Shown here one piece after another: positions 8,374 to 18,136 of a stretch of DNA of 64,000 bases. The stretch's first letter is position 1, and each line of letters opens with the position of its first letter. The position numbers and the translations under genes were made by a program. The notes beneath the pieces are model-generated. The model saw only the letters and a program-made list of their open reading frames with translations, did no database searches and was not told the DNA's origin. Origin of the DNA: Aeromonas tecta (GTDB lineage Bacteria; Pseudomonadota; Gammaproteobacteria; Enterobacterales; Aeromonadaceae). The stretch spans positions 27,896 through 91,895 of the forward strand of contig NZ_CDCA01000009.1 of NCBI RefSeq assembly GCF_000820185.1. The letters run 5' to 3'.

Positions 8374-8766
8374 ATGGAAAAGATGAAAGACGTGGCACTG
8401 CTGGTGGGTCGTGTATTGCTGGCGCTGATGTTCGTGATTGCAGGCTGGGGCAAGATCAGCGGCTATGCCGGTACCCAGGGTTACATGGAAGCCATGGGGG
8501 TGCCCGGCGCCATACTGCCGCTGGTGATCCTGCTGGAGCTGGGGGGTGGCCTCGCCATCATGCTGGGCCTGTTTACCCGTAGCATCGCCGTGTTGATGGG
8601 TGGTTTCACCCTGATGGCCGCCTTTATTTTCCACTATCAGCCTGCCGAGCAGATGCAGATGCTGATGTTCATGAAGAACCTCTCCATTGCCGGTGGCTTC
8701 CTGGCCCTGGCGGCGGCCGGTGCCGGTGCCTTCAGCCTGGACGCCCGTCTCGGCAAGAACTGGTAA
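8374..8766 (+). CDS. yqjF: DoxX-family membrane protein (YqjF-like)
   Basis: A 130-residue protein with four hydrophobic helices. It has the DoxX signature: an N-terminal VALLVGRVLLALMFVIAGWGKI, GYMEAMGVPGAILPLVILLELGGG, and a C-terminal FMKNLSIAGGFLALA. It is an inner-membrane protein. E. coli yqjF lies near yhaJ/yhaK and is the classic YhaJ-activated gene. Here it is 83 bp downstream of the pirin gene and is followed by a strong terminator. Function is unproven; DoxX proteins are linked to redox stress or to handling of thiol or aromatic compounds. Confidence 0.8.
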   Translation: MEKMKDVALLVGRVLLALMFVIAGWGKISGYAGTQGYMEAMGVPGAILPLVILLELGGGLAIMLGLFTRSIAVLMGGFTLMAAFIFHYQPAEQMQMLMFMKNLSIAGGFLALAAAGAGAFSLDARLGKNW

Positions 8767-8800
8767 GTCTCTGCAAGTTTAAGTTTTCCAACGCCTTTTG

Positions 8801-8827
8801 GCCGGTGCAACTGCACCGGCCTTTTTA
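8801..8827 (+). terminator. Terminator after the yhaK/yqjF-like unit
   Basis: A perfect palindrome GCCGGTGCAACTGCACCGGC is followed by CTTTTTA on the plus strand. It closes the transcription unit before recC. The rest of 8828-9055 holds no gene and presumably carries the recCBD promoter, though I see no strong -35/-10 pair. Confidence 0.8.
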
Positions 8828-9055
8828 TTGGCTGCCTTTTGCCGCCCTCAGGCTCCGTCCTTGATGAGGCTGTGATCCCCGCCGACAAGCGCCTTTTGCA
8901 TCTTCCCCCCCGATCCCTGACAATCCCATTTCGTGCGACGTGACGGCGGTCATTGCTGTTTGCCCCCTCACCTCATCCCTTGCATCGTTGAATTGGCGGG
9001 ACTTGCCCATGTTTACCCTCTGCCACCCCATCTTTTGAATCTGCGGGAGTTGATT

Positions 9056-12000
9056 ATGTTTACTCTCTACCACTCCAATCAGCTGGATCTGCTCAAAGAG
9101 TTGCTGGTGGATCGCATCCGGCAGACGCCGCTCGCCCACCCCTTCGAGCGGGAGCAGATCCTGGTGCAGAGCCCGGGCATGGCCCAGTGGCTCAAGCTGG
9201 AGCTGGCCAAGGCATTCGGCATCGCCGCCAACATCGACTTTCCCCTGCCCGCCAGCTTCATCTGGGAGATGTTTACCCAGGTGCTGGCGGATGTGCCTTG
9301 CATAAGCCCCTACAACAAGGGGGCCATGAGCTGGCAGCTGATGACCATATTGCCGGCCCTGCTGGACAGACCTGCCTTCGCACCCCTGGCCGCCTATCTG
9401 GGGGGCGCCGATCGGCGAGCTGAAGATCAGCCGTCCGAACCGGACCAGGTGCGGCTCTGGCAGCTGTGCCAGAAGGTCGCGGATCTGTTCGACCAGTATC
9501 TGGTCTACCGGCCGGACTGGATCGCCCGCTGGGAAGAGGGGGAGGGTCTGGTCGGCACCGGCCGCCAGGAGCTGGCGGAGGTGAGCGGCCAGGACTGGCA
9601 GCCAGAGCTGTGGCGCGAGCTGGTGGCCCGCACCCTGGTGCTCGCGCCCAGCGGCTATCACAGAGCCAACCTCTACGAGGAATTTATCCACGAGCTGGCG
9701 CGCACCCGGGATCTGCCGGGCAAGCTGCCCCGGCGGGTGTTCGTGTTCGGCATCTCGGCGCTGCCGCCGCGCTACGTGGAGGCACTGCTGGCCCTCGGCA
9801 GCCGGGACGAGGTGGAGGTGCATCTGTTCGTCACCAACCCCTGCCGCTACTACTGGGGGGATCTGCTGGACAGGAAGACCCTCGCCAGATTGGCCAACAA
9901 ACTCAAGCCCGGCACCGATATCGAGGCGTTGCAGGGCCCGGCCAACCCGCTGCTCGCCTCCATGGGCAAGCTGGGGCGGGACTATCTGCACCAGCTGATG
10001 GAGCTGGAGGTGCCGCAGATAGAGGCCTTCGTCGATATCGACGAAACCAGCCTGCTGCATTGCATCCAGAAGGACGTGCTGGAGCTGGGATCCCGAGGGG
10101 AGGGTCAGTTCGAACTGGACAGCAGCCATCACAAGAGCCCCATCAATCCGGCGGATGGATCCCTGCAGATCCACGCCTGCCACGGCCCCATGCGCGAGCT
10201 GGAGGTGCTGCACGATCGGCTGCTGGCGCTGTTCGAGCAAGACTCCAGCCTCACCCCGAAAGACGTGGTGGTGATGATGCCGGACGTGAACAGCTACGGC
10301 CCCTATATCCAGGCGGTCTTCGGCAAGGAGAAGCCGGGGGCGCGCGGGCACATCCCCTTCGCCGTGTCGGACAGGGCCGCCAGCCAGGAGAGCCCGTTGT
10401 TGCAAAGCTTTCTCGCTCTGCTCGGGCTGCCGAACGCCCGCTTCGGTGCGGGGGAGCTGCTCGCCATCCTGGAGGTGCCCGCCGTACTACGCCGCTTCGA
10501 GCTCGATGACGACGAGTTCAACCAGCTGCGGCGCTGGGTGCAGGAGACCGGCATCCGCTGGGGGCTGGACGATGCCTATCCCACCCGCTTCGCGCTGCCG
10601 CCGCTGTCCGGCAACAGCTGGCTGTTCGGCCTGCGTCGCATGTTGCTCGGCTTCGCCATGGGAGACGGGGAGCCGGTGGACGGCATACTGCCTTACGCTG
10701 ACATCGAGGGTCAGCAAGGGCTGGCCCTCGGCAAGCTGGCCTGGTTTGTGGATTCCCTCGCCGAATTTCTGCCGCGGCTGCAACAGCCACAGCGCCTGGG
10801 GGACTGGGTCGCCTGTCTCAACGCGCTGCTCGAGCGCTTCTACCTCGCCGATGAGGACGAAGAGCGGCTGCTGCAGCTCATCCGCACTGCCCTTGCGGAC
10901 TGGCAAGGGGGGCTGGCCGAGGCGCGTTTCGAGCAGCCCATCAGCCCCGAGCTGCTACGGGATTACCTCGGCAGCGTGCTGGGGGAGTCGCGCTCCAGCC
11001 AGCGCTTCCTCGCCGGTCAAGTCAACTTCTGCACCCTTATGCCGATGCGCTCCATCCCCTTCCGCCAGGTCTGCCTGCTCGGCATGAACGACGGCGTCTA
11101 CCCGCGCACTCTGGCCCCCATGGGCTTCGATCTGATGGCGGTAGCCTCCCGGCGCGGCGATCGATCCCGGCGGGACGATGACCGCTACCTCTTCCTCGAG
11201 GCGCTGCTCAGCGCCCAGCAGGGGCTCTATATCAGCTATCAGGGGTTCAGCGCCGAAGACAACAGCGAGAAGGTACCCTCCGTGTTGCTGGCGGAGCTCA
11301 TCGACTATGTGCGCCAGGGCTTCGTGCTGGCGGGGGACGAGGCGCTCGATGACGAGACCTCGGGGGAGCGGCTGCTCAAACACCTGATCATCGAACACCC
11401 GCTCACCCCTTACAGCCACAGCTACTTCTATCCCGAGCCGGGGTCGCGGCTGTTCACCTATGCCGCCGACTGGCTGCCGGCCCTCAATCCCGTGCCGGGG
11501 GCGAGCAACTTCCAGAGCGGCGAGCTCCCGTTACCGCCCGAATGGGGCAAGGAGCAGGGGCTGGAGCTGGCCGAGCTGCTGCGCTTCTATCGTCAGCCCG
11601 CCAGGTACTTCCTCAATCGCCGCCTCAAGGTGTGGTTCGAACTCAACGAGGCGAACATAGAGGACAGCGAGCCGTTCGAACTGGATGGCCTGCAACATTA
11701 TCAGCTCAAAGCCCTGCTGCTGGATGCCCACCTCGACGAGGGCAGCAGTGACGTGCGGCGCGAGCGGTTGCGGCTCAGCGGCCAGCTGCCACAAGGCTGG
11801 TTCGGCAACCTGCTGCTGGACGATCTGGACGAGCAGATGGGCGGCCTGGCCGCGCGGCTGCGGCCCTGGATTGCCGGCGAGGGGGAGGATGAAAAACGGG
11901 CGGTGGAGATCGACATCGCCCTGGCCCAGGGTCAGCTGCAGGGCTGGATCGATACCCAGAAGGGCCGGGCTTTGGTGATCAAACCCGGCAGCTTCAACGG

Positions 12001-12427
12001 CAAGGATCTGTTGCTGGGCTGGGTGCAACACCTCTGCCTCTGCCTGAGCGATTCCCCCGGCGACACCCTGCTGTTCGACGCCAAGCAGAGCTGGCGGCTG
12101 CCGGTGCTGTCCGCCGACGAGGCGCGCCCCAAACTGGCGGCGCTGGTGGCGCTCTGGCAGCAGGGGATGAAGCGGCCGCTGCCGTTCTTCCCGAACACCG
12201 CCTGGGAATGGCTCAAGGCGATGGAGAAGGATCCCGACAAGCCGGATGCCGCCGACAAGCTGGCCCTTGCCCGTTTCAACGGCGGCTACATGGTGACGGG
12301 GGAAGGGGAAGACGTCTACGTCGCCCGCTGCTTCCCCGAGCTCAACGATGAGGTGCTGACCCAGCTGCGGGCCCTGGCCCGCGAACACCTGACGCCGCTG
12401 CACAACAGCCTGGAGGCGCTCCCATAA
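9056..12427 (+). CDS. recC: Exodeoxyribonuclease V subunit gamma (RecC)
   Basis: 1123 residues, the expected RecC length (E. coli about 1122). RecC is the Chi-recognising, strand-splitting subunit of RecBCD in the cytoplasm. Characteristic stretches include FTLYHSNQLDLLKELLVDRI at the N-terminus, ILVQSPGMAQWLKLELA, and LRFYRQPARYFLNRRLKV late in the protein. The start is the ATG at 9056, with GGGAG upstream, and it gives the canonical MFTLYHSN opening; the open frame extends another 41 codons without homologous character. The stop overlaps the recB start by one base (TAATG). Confidence 0.97.
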   Translation: MFTLYHSNQLDLLKELLVDRIRQTPLAHPFEREQILVQSPGMAQWLKLELAKAFGIAANIDFPLPASFIWEMFTQVLADVPCISPYNKGAMSWQLMTILPALLDRPAFAPLAAYLGGADRRAEDQPSEPDQVRLWQLCQKVADLFDQYLVYRPDWIARWEEGEGLVGTGRQELAEVSGQDWQPELWRELVARTLVLAPSGYHRANLYEEFIHELARTRDLPGKLPRRVFVFGISALPPRYVEALLALGSRDEVEVHLFVTNPCRYYWGDLLDRKTLARLANKLKPGTDIEALQGPANPLLASMGKLGRDYLHQLMELEVPQIEAFVDIDETSLLHCIQKDVLELGSRGEGQFELDSSHHKSPINPADGSLQIHACHGPMRELEVLHDRLLALFEQDSSLTPKDVVVMMPDVNSYGPYIQAVFGKEKPGARGHIPFAVSDRAASQESPLLQSFLALLGLPNARFGAGELLAILEVPAVLRRFELDDDEFNQLRRWVQETGIRWGLDDAYPTRFALPPLSGNSWLFGLRRMLLGFAMGDGEPVDGILPYADIEGQQGLALGKLAWFVDSLAEFLPRLQQPQRLGDWVACLNALLERFYLADEDEERLLQLIRTALADWQGGLAEARFEQPISPELLRDYLGSVLGESRSSQRFLAGQVNFCTLMPMRSIPFRQVCLLGMNDGVYPRTLAPMGFDLMAVASRRGDRSRRDDDRYLFLEALLSAQQGLYISYQGFSAEDNSEKVPSVLLAELIDYVRQGFVLAGDEALDDETSGERLLKHLIIEHPLTPYSHSYFYPEPGSRLFTYAADWLPALNPVPGASNFQSGELPLPPEWGKEQGLELAELLRFYRQPARYFLNRRLKVWFELNEANIEDSEPFELDGLQHYQLKALLLDAHLDEGSSDVRRERLRLSGQLPQGWFGNLLLDDLDEQMGGLAARLRPWIAGEGEDEKRAVEIDIALAQGQLQGWIDTQKGRALVIKPGSFNGKDLLLGWVQHLCLCLSDSPGDTLLFDAKQSWRLPVLSADEARPKLAALVALWQQGMKRPLPFFPNTAWEWLKAMEKDPDKPDAADKLALARFNGGYMVTGEGEDVYVARCFPELNDEVLTQLRALAREHLTPLHNSLEALP

Positions 12428-15400
12428 TGGCCAACCCGCTCAATACCCTGCGTTTTCCCCTCCACGGTGAGCGCCTGATCGAGGCCTCCGCCGGTACCGG
12501 CAAGACCTACACCATCGCCGGCCTCTATCTGCGCCTGCTGCTGGGCCACGGCCCGCTGATTGAAGAGGGGGTCGATGCCGGTCAGCCCAGCGCCCACGAG
12601 CGGCCGCTGTCGGTGACCGAGATCCTGGTGGTGACCTTCACCGAGGCGGCCACCGCCGAACTGCGCGGCCGCATTCGAGCTCGCATTCACGAGGCGCGGC
12701 TCGCCTTCCTGCGGGGCGAGAGCCAGGATCCCCTGCTCGCGGGTCTGCTGGCGGAGGTCGAGGATCATGCCCTGGCGGCCAGCCGGTTGCTCGCCGCCGA
12801 GCGGCAGATGGACGAGGCGGCGGTGTTCACCATTCACGGCTTCTGCCAGCGGATGCTCAAACAGAACGCCTTCGAGTCGGGCGCCCTGTTCGAAACCGAA
12901 TTTTTGACCGACGACAGCCAGCTCCGACTGCAGGCGGTGAGTGACTACTGGCGCGCCGAATTCTATCCAGTGGACGAGGCGCTGGCTCGCGCCGTGCGCC
13001 AGCAGTGGCCGAGCCCCGCCGCCCTGCTGCGGGATATGAGCGGCTGGCTGGACAACAGCGAGCTGGAGATCCGCCCCACCCTGGGGGGCGAGACGCTGAT
13101 CGAGCGCCATCGGGAAGCGATGGCGCGTATCGAAGCCATCAAGGGGCAGTGGCTGGCCCAGCTGGACGAGATCCGCCGCCAGACCGAGGGCCAGATCAAG
13201 CTCTACACCGGCAAGAACTACGAAGGCTGGCTCGGCAAGATAAGCGATTGGGCCCAGGACCCCAGCACTGGCTACGCACTGCCCAAGGAACTGGAGCGCT
13301 TCGGCCAGGAGACGCTGGAGGCCAAGCTGAGCAAGGGCAAGACGCCGCCGACCCTGCCGCTGTTCACTCATATCGACGATCTGTTGGCGAGCCGCCCCGG
13401 CATCCGGGATCTCATCTTGCAGCGGGCTGCGCGAGTGGTGCGCGAGCGGATGCAGCTCGGCAAGCGCCAGGCTCATCAGCTGTCGTTTGACGATCTGCTA
13501 CGGGATCTCGACGGCGCGCTCGGCTCCCAGCTTGGCGATCGATTGTGCGAGCGCATTCGCGCCAGCTACCGGGTCGCCATGATCGATGAGTTCCAGGACA
13601 CCGATCCCCAGCAATACCGCATCTTCCACCGTCTCTATGGCGGAAAACAGGATACTGCGCTGCTGATGATCGGTGACCCCAAGCAGGCCATCTACGGTTT
13701 TCGCGGCGCCGATATCTTCACCTACATCCAGGCGCGGCGAAATGTGAGCGCCCACTACAGCCTTGGCCGCAACTACCGCTCAAGTGCCGCCCTGGTGACT
13801 GCGGTCAACGGCCTGTTCGAGCGGGCGGAAGATCCCTTTATCTATGAGGCTGACATTCCCTTCTTGCCGGTCGAGGCGCAGGGCAAGAGCAAGGCATTGC
13901 AGCTCGATGGCCAGCCCGCCCCTGTGCTGCATTGCTGGCAGCTCAGTGGCCAGCCGACCTTCAACAAGGGTGACTACCAGAGCAAGCTGGCCCGCGCTAC
14001 GGCGGCAGAGATCCATCGGCTGCTCAGTCTGGCCCGGGATGGCCGGGCTACCCTGGGCGAGCCGCCGGTCAAGGCGGGGGATATTGCGGTGCTGGTGCGC
14101 ACCGGCGCCGAGGGGCGGCTGGTGCAGCAAGAGCTGGCGCGTCTCGCCATCGCCTCCGTCTACCTGTCCAATCGCGAGAGCGTGCTGGCCCAGGTGGAGG
14201 CGCGGGAGATCCTGCTGATCCTGCACGCCTGTCAGAACCCGAGTGAGGAGCGCAGCCTGCGGGCGGCGCTGGCCACCGGCCTGTTCGATCTCGATGCCAG
14301 GGCGCTCGATACCCTGGCCTCGGACGAGCGCGCCTGGGAGAGCACGGTGCAAGAGTTTATGGAGTACCGCAAGACCTGGCACCGCCGCGGCGTGCTGGCC
14401 ATGCTGCGCGCCCTGTTGCACCGGCGCAATCTCGCCTCCTCCCTGCTGGCGAGCCCCTATGGGGAACGGCGGCTGACCAACTACCTGCATCTGGCGGAGC
14501 TGCTGCAACAGGCGAGCGGCGAGCTGGATGGCGAGTATGCCCTGCTGCGCTGGCTGGGGGAGGCGGTGAGCCGCCCCAACGGCCAGGTAGCGGAGCAGGT
14601 ACTGCGGCTGGAGTCCGAGCGCAAGCTGGTGCAGATAGTCACCATCCATAAATCCAAGGGGCTGGAGTACCCGCTGGTGTTCCTGCCCTTCATCTGCAGC
14701 CACCGCGCCGCCGAGACGCCGCTGTTCCACGAGGTGGACGGCGAGCACAACCGCAGCGTACTGGATCTCACCGAGAGCGAGGCGTCGCTGGCTGAGGCCG
14801 ACAAGGAGCGGCTCGCCGAAGACTTGCGGCTGCTCTATGTGGCGCTGACCCGGGGTGTCTATGCCACCTGGCTCGGGCTGGCGCCGGTGCGATCCGGCAA
14901 TGGCAAATCGGAGCAGACCGACTTGCACCACACCGCCATCGGTTATCTGCTGCAAAAAGGGGAGGCGGGGGATGCCAGTACCCTCGCCACGGCGCTGCAG
15001 GAGCTTGCCCAGGCGCTGCCTGGCGTCGCAGTCGGTGAGCCCTCGCTCACCCGGCCGGCCCCGTTGCCACCGGAAGAAGAGCAACCGGGGGAGCCCCTGG
15101 TGCGCCATTTTGGCGGCAGGTTGGAGCGGGACTGGTGGATCAGCTCCTACTCCGGGCTCGCGGCGCAAGGAAACGGCCACAGCAAGGGGGTGCTGGCCAA
15201 CCCCGGCTTCGATGATGAAGTGGCGCCGGAGGCCACGGCCAGCGTGCTGGCAGAGGCGGGGCAGAGTGTGAGCGAGAGCGCGGCGTTAGAGCCCTCCATC
15301 TTCAGCTTCCCCAAGGGCGCCCGCCCCGGCACCCTGCTGCACAGCCTGTTCGAGACCATCGACTTCCAGCGGGCACAGGGCGAGGAGCTATGTTCCCATA

Positions 15401-16053
15401 TCGCCGCCCTGCTGGCCCAAGACGGCTTCGACGAGAGCTGGGCCCCGGTATTGCAACAGCAGGTGGAGGCGGTGCTGGATACCCCGCTCGATACCGGCTT
15501 TGGCGAGCCGGTGCGATTGCGGGACCTGAGCGCCGAGCGCAAGCAGGCGGAGCTGGAGTTCTTCCTGCCCATGGGACGAGTGACGGCCCCGGCGCTCACC
15601 GCCCTGTGCCAGCGTCATGACCCGCTCTCGGCCGACAACAAGCCGTTAAGCTTTGCCACCGTGCAGGGGATGCTGAAGGGCTTTATCGATCTGGTGTTCG
15701 AGTGGCAGGGACGCTGGTATCTGCTCGACTACAAATCCAATCACCTCGGCATGAGCCCGGCGGATTACGGCTGGCCAGCGCTGGAGCGGGCCATGCGGGA
15801 GCATCGCTACGATCTGCAATACCAGCTCTATTCCCTCGCGCTGCATCGCTTGCTCTCTTTGCGGCTGCCGGGCTACGACTTCGAGCAGCACTTTGGCGGC
15901 GTCTTCTATCTGTTCCTGCGCGGCATGCCACAAGGGGGCGTGTTTCATACCAGCCCGAGCCGCGAACTGGTGCTGGGACTGGACAAATTGTTTAGTGAAG
16001 GTATGACACCTGATGATGATCGTTTAGAAAAATTGAACAAGGCGGATGCATGA
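12427..16053 (+). CDS. recB: Exodeoxyribonuclease V subunit beta (RecB)
   Basis: 1208 residues (E. coli 1180). It is a UvrD-type 3'-5' helicase with a Walker A at EASAGTGKT (Lys26), VTFTEAATAELRGRI, the DEXX-type IDEFQDTDPQQYRIF and YGFRGADI. VTIHKSKGLEYPLVFLPF and LLYVALTRG are motifs V/VI. The C-terminal nuclease retains the active-site DYK (Asp1101-Lys1103, LLDYKSNHLG). With RecC and RecD it forms the double-strand-break resection machine. The gene overlaps both neighbours, so the operon is translationally coupled, and there is no ptrA insertion between recC and recB. Confidence 0.97.
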   Translation: MANPLNTLRFPLHGERLIEASAGTGKTYTIAGLYLRLLLGHGPLIEEGVDAGQPSAHERPLSVTEILVVTFTEAATAELRGRIRARIHEARLAFLRGESQDPLLAGLLAEVEDHALAASRLLAAERQMDEAAVFTIHGFCQRMLKQNAFESGALFETEFLTDDSQLRLQAVSDYWRAEFYPVDEALARAVRQQWPSPAALLRDMSGWLDNSELEIRPTLGGETLIERHREAMARIEAIKGQWLAQLDEIRRQTEGQIKLYTGKNYEGWLGKISDWAQDPSTGYALPKELERFGQETLEAKLSKGKTPPTLPLFTHIDDLLASRPGIRDLILQRAARVVRERMQLGKRQAHQLSFDDLLRDLDGALGSQLGDRLCERIRASYRVAMIDEFQDTDPQQYRIFHRLYGGKQDTALLMIGDPKQAIYGFRGADIFTYIQARRNVSAHYSLGRNYRSSAALVTAVNGLFERAEDPFIYEADIPFLPVEAQGKSKALQLDGQPAPVLHCWQLSGQPTFNKGDYQSKLARATAAEIHRLLSLARDGRATLGEPPVKAGDIAVLVRTGAEGRLVQQELARLAIASVYLSNRESVLAQVEAREILLILHACQNPSEERSLRAALATGLFDLDARALDTLASDERAWESTVQEFMEYRKTWHRRGVLAMLRALLHRRNLASSLLASPYGERRLTNYLHLAELLQQASGELDGEYALLRWLGEAVSRPNGQVAEQVLRLESERKLVQIVTIHKSKGLEYPLVFLPFICSHRAAETPLFHEVDGEHNRSVLDLTESEASLAEADKERLAEDLRLLYVALTRGVYATWLGLAPVRSGNGKSEQTDLHHTAIGYLLQKGEAGDASTLATALQELAQALPGVAVGEPSLTRPAPLPPEEEQPGEPLVRHFGGRLERDWWISSYSGLAAQGNGHSKGVLANPGFDDEVAPEATASVLAEAGQSVSESAALEPSIFSFPKGARPGTLLHSLFETIDFQRAQGEELCSHIAALLAQDGFDESWAPVLQQQVEAVLDTPLDTGFGEPVRLRDLSAERKQAELEFFLPMGRVTAPALTALCQRHDPLSADNKPLSFATVQGMLKGFIDLVFEWQGRWYLLDYKSNHLGMSPADYGWPALERAMREHRYDLQYQLYSLALHRLLSLRLPGYDFEQHFGGVFYLFLRGMPQGGVFHTSPSRELVLGLDKLFSEGMTPDDDRLEKLNKADA

Positions 16054-18122
16054 CGGGCGCAGCAATGATCGAACGACTGAAGAAATTGGCGCTGGCGGGC
16101 CGCATTCGCCAGCTGGATCTGCAATTTGCCAAGCTGGTGGCGGATCTCGGTGGCTCGCCCGAGCTGGTGCTGGGTGCCGCGCTCACCTGTTATGAGTTGG
16201 GTCGTGGTCACGTCTGTCTGCCGCTGGACTTGTTGACCCATTCAGGCAGTGCGCAGGGCCCCTGGCGCCCGTTCGGGTTGGATCCCGATCAGAGTCGGGA
16301 TCTGCTGCAGGATCTTGACGATCCTGCCCGCTGGCCCGCGTTGTTTGCCCAGAGTCCTCTGGTGGGTCAGGAGGGGAGCGAGGGGGAAGCGCCGCGCTGG
16401 CCGCTGCGACTGTGGCAGGGGCGTCTCTACCTCACCCGCTATCACGATCATGAGCAAGGGGTAGCCCGCCATCTGCGTGCCTTGAGCGAGCGGGCCGAAT
16501 GGCCGGACATTGCCCCGGCCCTGTCACGGCTGTTTGCCCGCGATTATGGCCAGATCTTTGCCGCTCTGCTCAAGGTGCGACTCGCCTCCGACTTCTCGGT
16601 CCGCCATTTCATCGAAAAGTATCTGGATCTGGTGTGCCCGGATGAGGTGGATTGGCCCCGGGTCGAAGCCCTGCTAGCCAGTGCCCAGGCGGCCAGCGAG
16701 CTGAGTACGCTGGATGCCCTGGTGCCGGAGGCGCTCTGCTGCAACGGCCAGAAGCTGGCGGCGGCCACGGCGGCGGCGCGCCCCTTCGCGGTGATCTCCG
16801 GCGGCCCCGGCACCGGCAAGACCACCACGGTGGCCAAGTTGCTGGCGATCCTGGTGGAAACCGGTCTGCAACAGGGCAAGGCCCCGGCCATCCGGCTGGT
16901 GGCCCCCACCGGCAAGGCCGCGGCGCGCCTCACCGAGAGCATAGGCGCGGCCCTGCAGGCGCTGGATCTGGCCCCCGAGGTGGTGGAGGCGATCCCGACC
17001 GAGGCGGGTACCCTGCACCGGTTGCTCGGGGTGATCCCCGGCCGTAGCCAGTTCCGCCATCATGCAGGCAACCCGCTGCACCTGGACCTGCTGGTGGTGG
17101 ATGAGGCCTCCATGGTCGACTTGCCAATGATGGCGCGCCTGCTGGATGCCCTGCCCAAGTCTGCACGTCTCATTCTGCTCGGTGACAAGGATCAGCTCGC
17201 CTCGGTGGAAGCCGGGGCCGTGCTCGGCGATATCTGCAGCTTTATCTCTCAGGGCATCAGTCTGGATCAGGCGGGTTGGCTCTTCCACCAGACCGGCTAT
17301 CGGCTGCAGGGCACGCCAACAGGCGCCCCGGTGCGCGACAGCCTCTGCCTGCTCAGCAAGAGTTGGCGTTTTGACAAGCACTCCGGTATCGGTCAGCTGG
17401 CGCGCGCCTGCAACGCGGGCGACGCGGCGGCGGTGGAGGCTGTCTGGGGCGCAGGCTTTAGCGACATCAGCCTGCATCCCTGGGCCGGCGAGGCCTACGA
17501 GGGGCTGATAGCCCAGGGGGTGGCCGGCTATGGTGCCTATCTCAAGGCCGCCCGGGAGGGGCAGGATCCCGCCGCCGTGTTCAAGGCGTTCAACGGCTTC
17601 CAGATCCTCTGCGCCCTGCGCGACGGCCCCTTCGGGGTGGAAGGGTTGAATCAGCGGCTCGAACTCGCCCTGTCCCGAGCCGGGCTTATCCAGCGTGACG
17701 GCGATTGGTACACCGGCCGCCCGGTGATGGTGGTGCGCAACGATCACGGGGTTGGCCTCTACAACGGCGACATGGGGCTCTGCCTGCCGGATCACAGTGA
17801 CGAATCTGGCCAGAGTGGCCGCTTGAAGGTCTGGTTCGAGCAGCCGGACGGCAGCCTGCGTGCGCTGTTGCCAAGCCGCCTGCCCCCTCACGAGACCGTC
17901 TATGCCATGACCATCCACAAGTCTCAGGGCTCGGAGTTTGCCCACACAGTGCTGGTGCTGCCGGACAGCCCCAGCCCCTTGCTCACCCGCGAGCTGGTCT
18001 ACACCGGCATCACCCGCGCCAAGGCCCGCCTCGCTCTCTACGGCGATCGCGCCCTGCTGGCGCAGGCGGTACGGAAAAAGACCGAGCGGTATTCGGGATT
18101 GGCGGAGCGGTTGGGGGAGTGA
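16050..18122 (+). CDS. recD: Exodeoxyribonuclease V subunit alpha (RecD)
   Basis: 690 residues, longer than E. coli RecD (608) with most extra length in the N-terminal third. It is a superfamily 1B 5'-3' helicase with Walker A SGGPGTGKTTT (Lys257), VAPTGKAAARL, DEXX motif VVDEASMVDLPMM, GDKDQLASVEAGAV and the C-terminal AMTIHKSQGSEF...VYTGITRAK. The ATG at 16050 overlaps the recB stop (ATGA). It completes RecBCD and regulates Chi-dependent nuclease activity. Confidence 0.97.
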   Translation: MTGAAMIERLKKLALAGRIRQLDLQFAKLVADLGGSPELVLGAALTCYELGRGHVCLPLDLLTHSGSAQGPWRPFGLDPDQSRDLLQDLDDPARWPALFAQSPLVGQEGSEGEAPRWPLRLWQGRLYLTRYHDHEQGVARHLRALSERAEWPDIAPALSRLFARDYGQIFAALLKVRLASDFSVRHFIEKYLDLVCPDEVDWPRVEALLASAQAASELSTLDALVPEALCCNGQKLAAATAAARPFAVISGGPGTGKTTTVAKLLAILVETGLQQGKAPAIRLVAPTGKAAARLTESIGAALQALDLAPEVVEAIPTEAGTLHRLLGVIPGRSQFRHHAGNPLHLDLLVVDEASMVDLPMMARLLDALPKSARLILLGDKDQLASVEAGAVLGDICSFISQGISLDQAGWLFHQTGYRLQGTPTGAPVRDSLCLLSKSWRFDKHSGIGQLARACNAGDAAAVEAVWGAGFSDISLHPWAGEAYEGLIAQGVAGYGAYLKAAREGQDPAAVFKAFNGFQILCALRDGPFGVEGLNQRLELALSRAGLIQRDGDWYTGRPVMVVRNDHGVGLYNGDMGLCLPDHSDESGQSGRLKVWFEQPDGSLRALLPSRLPPHETVYAMTIHKSQGSEFAHTVLVLPDSPSPLLTRELVYTGITRAKARLALYGDRALLAQAVRKKTERYSGLAERLGE

Positions 18123-18136
18123 TAATGAGGAATTAC

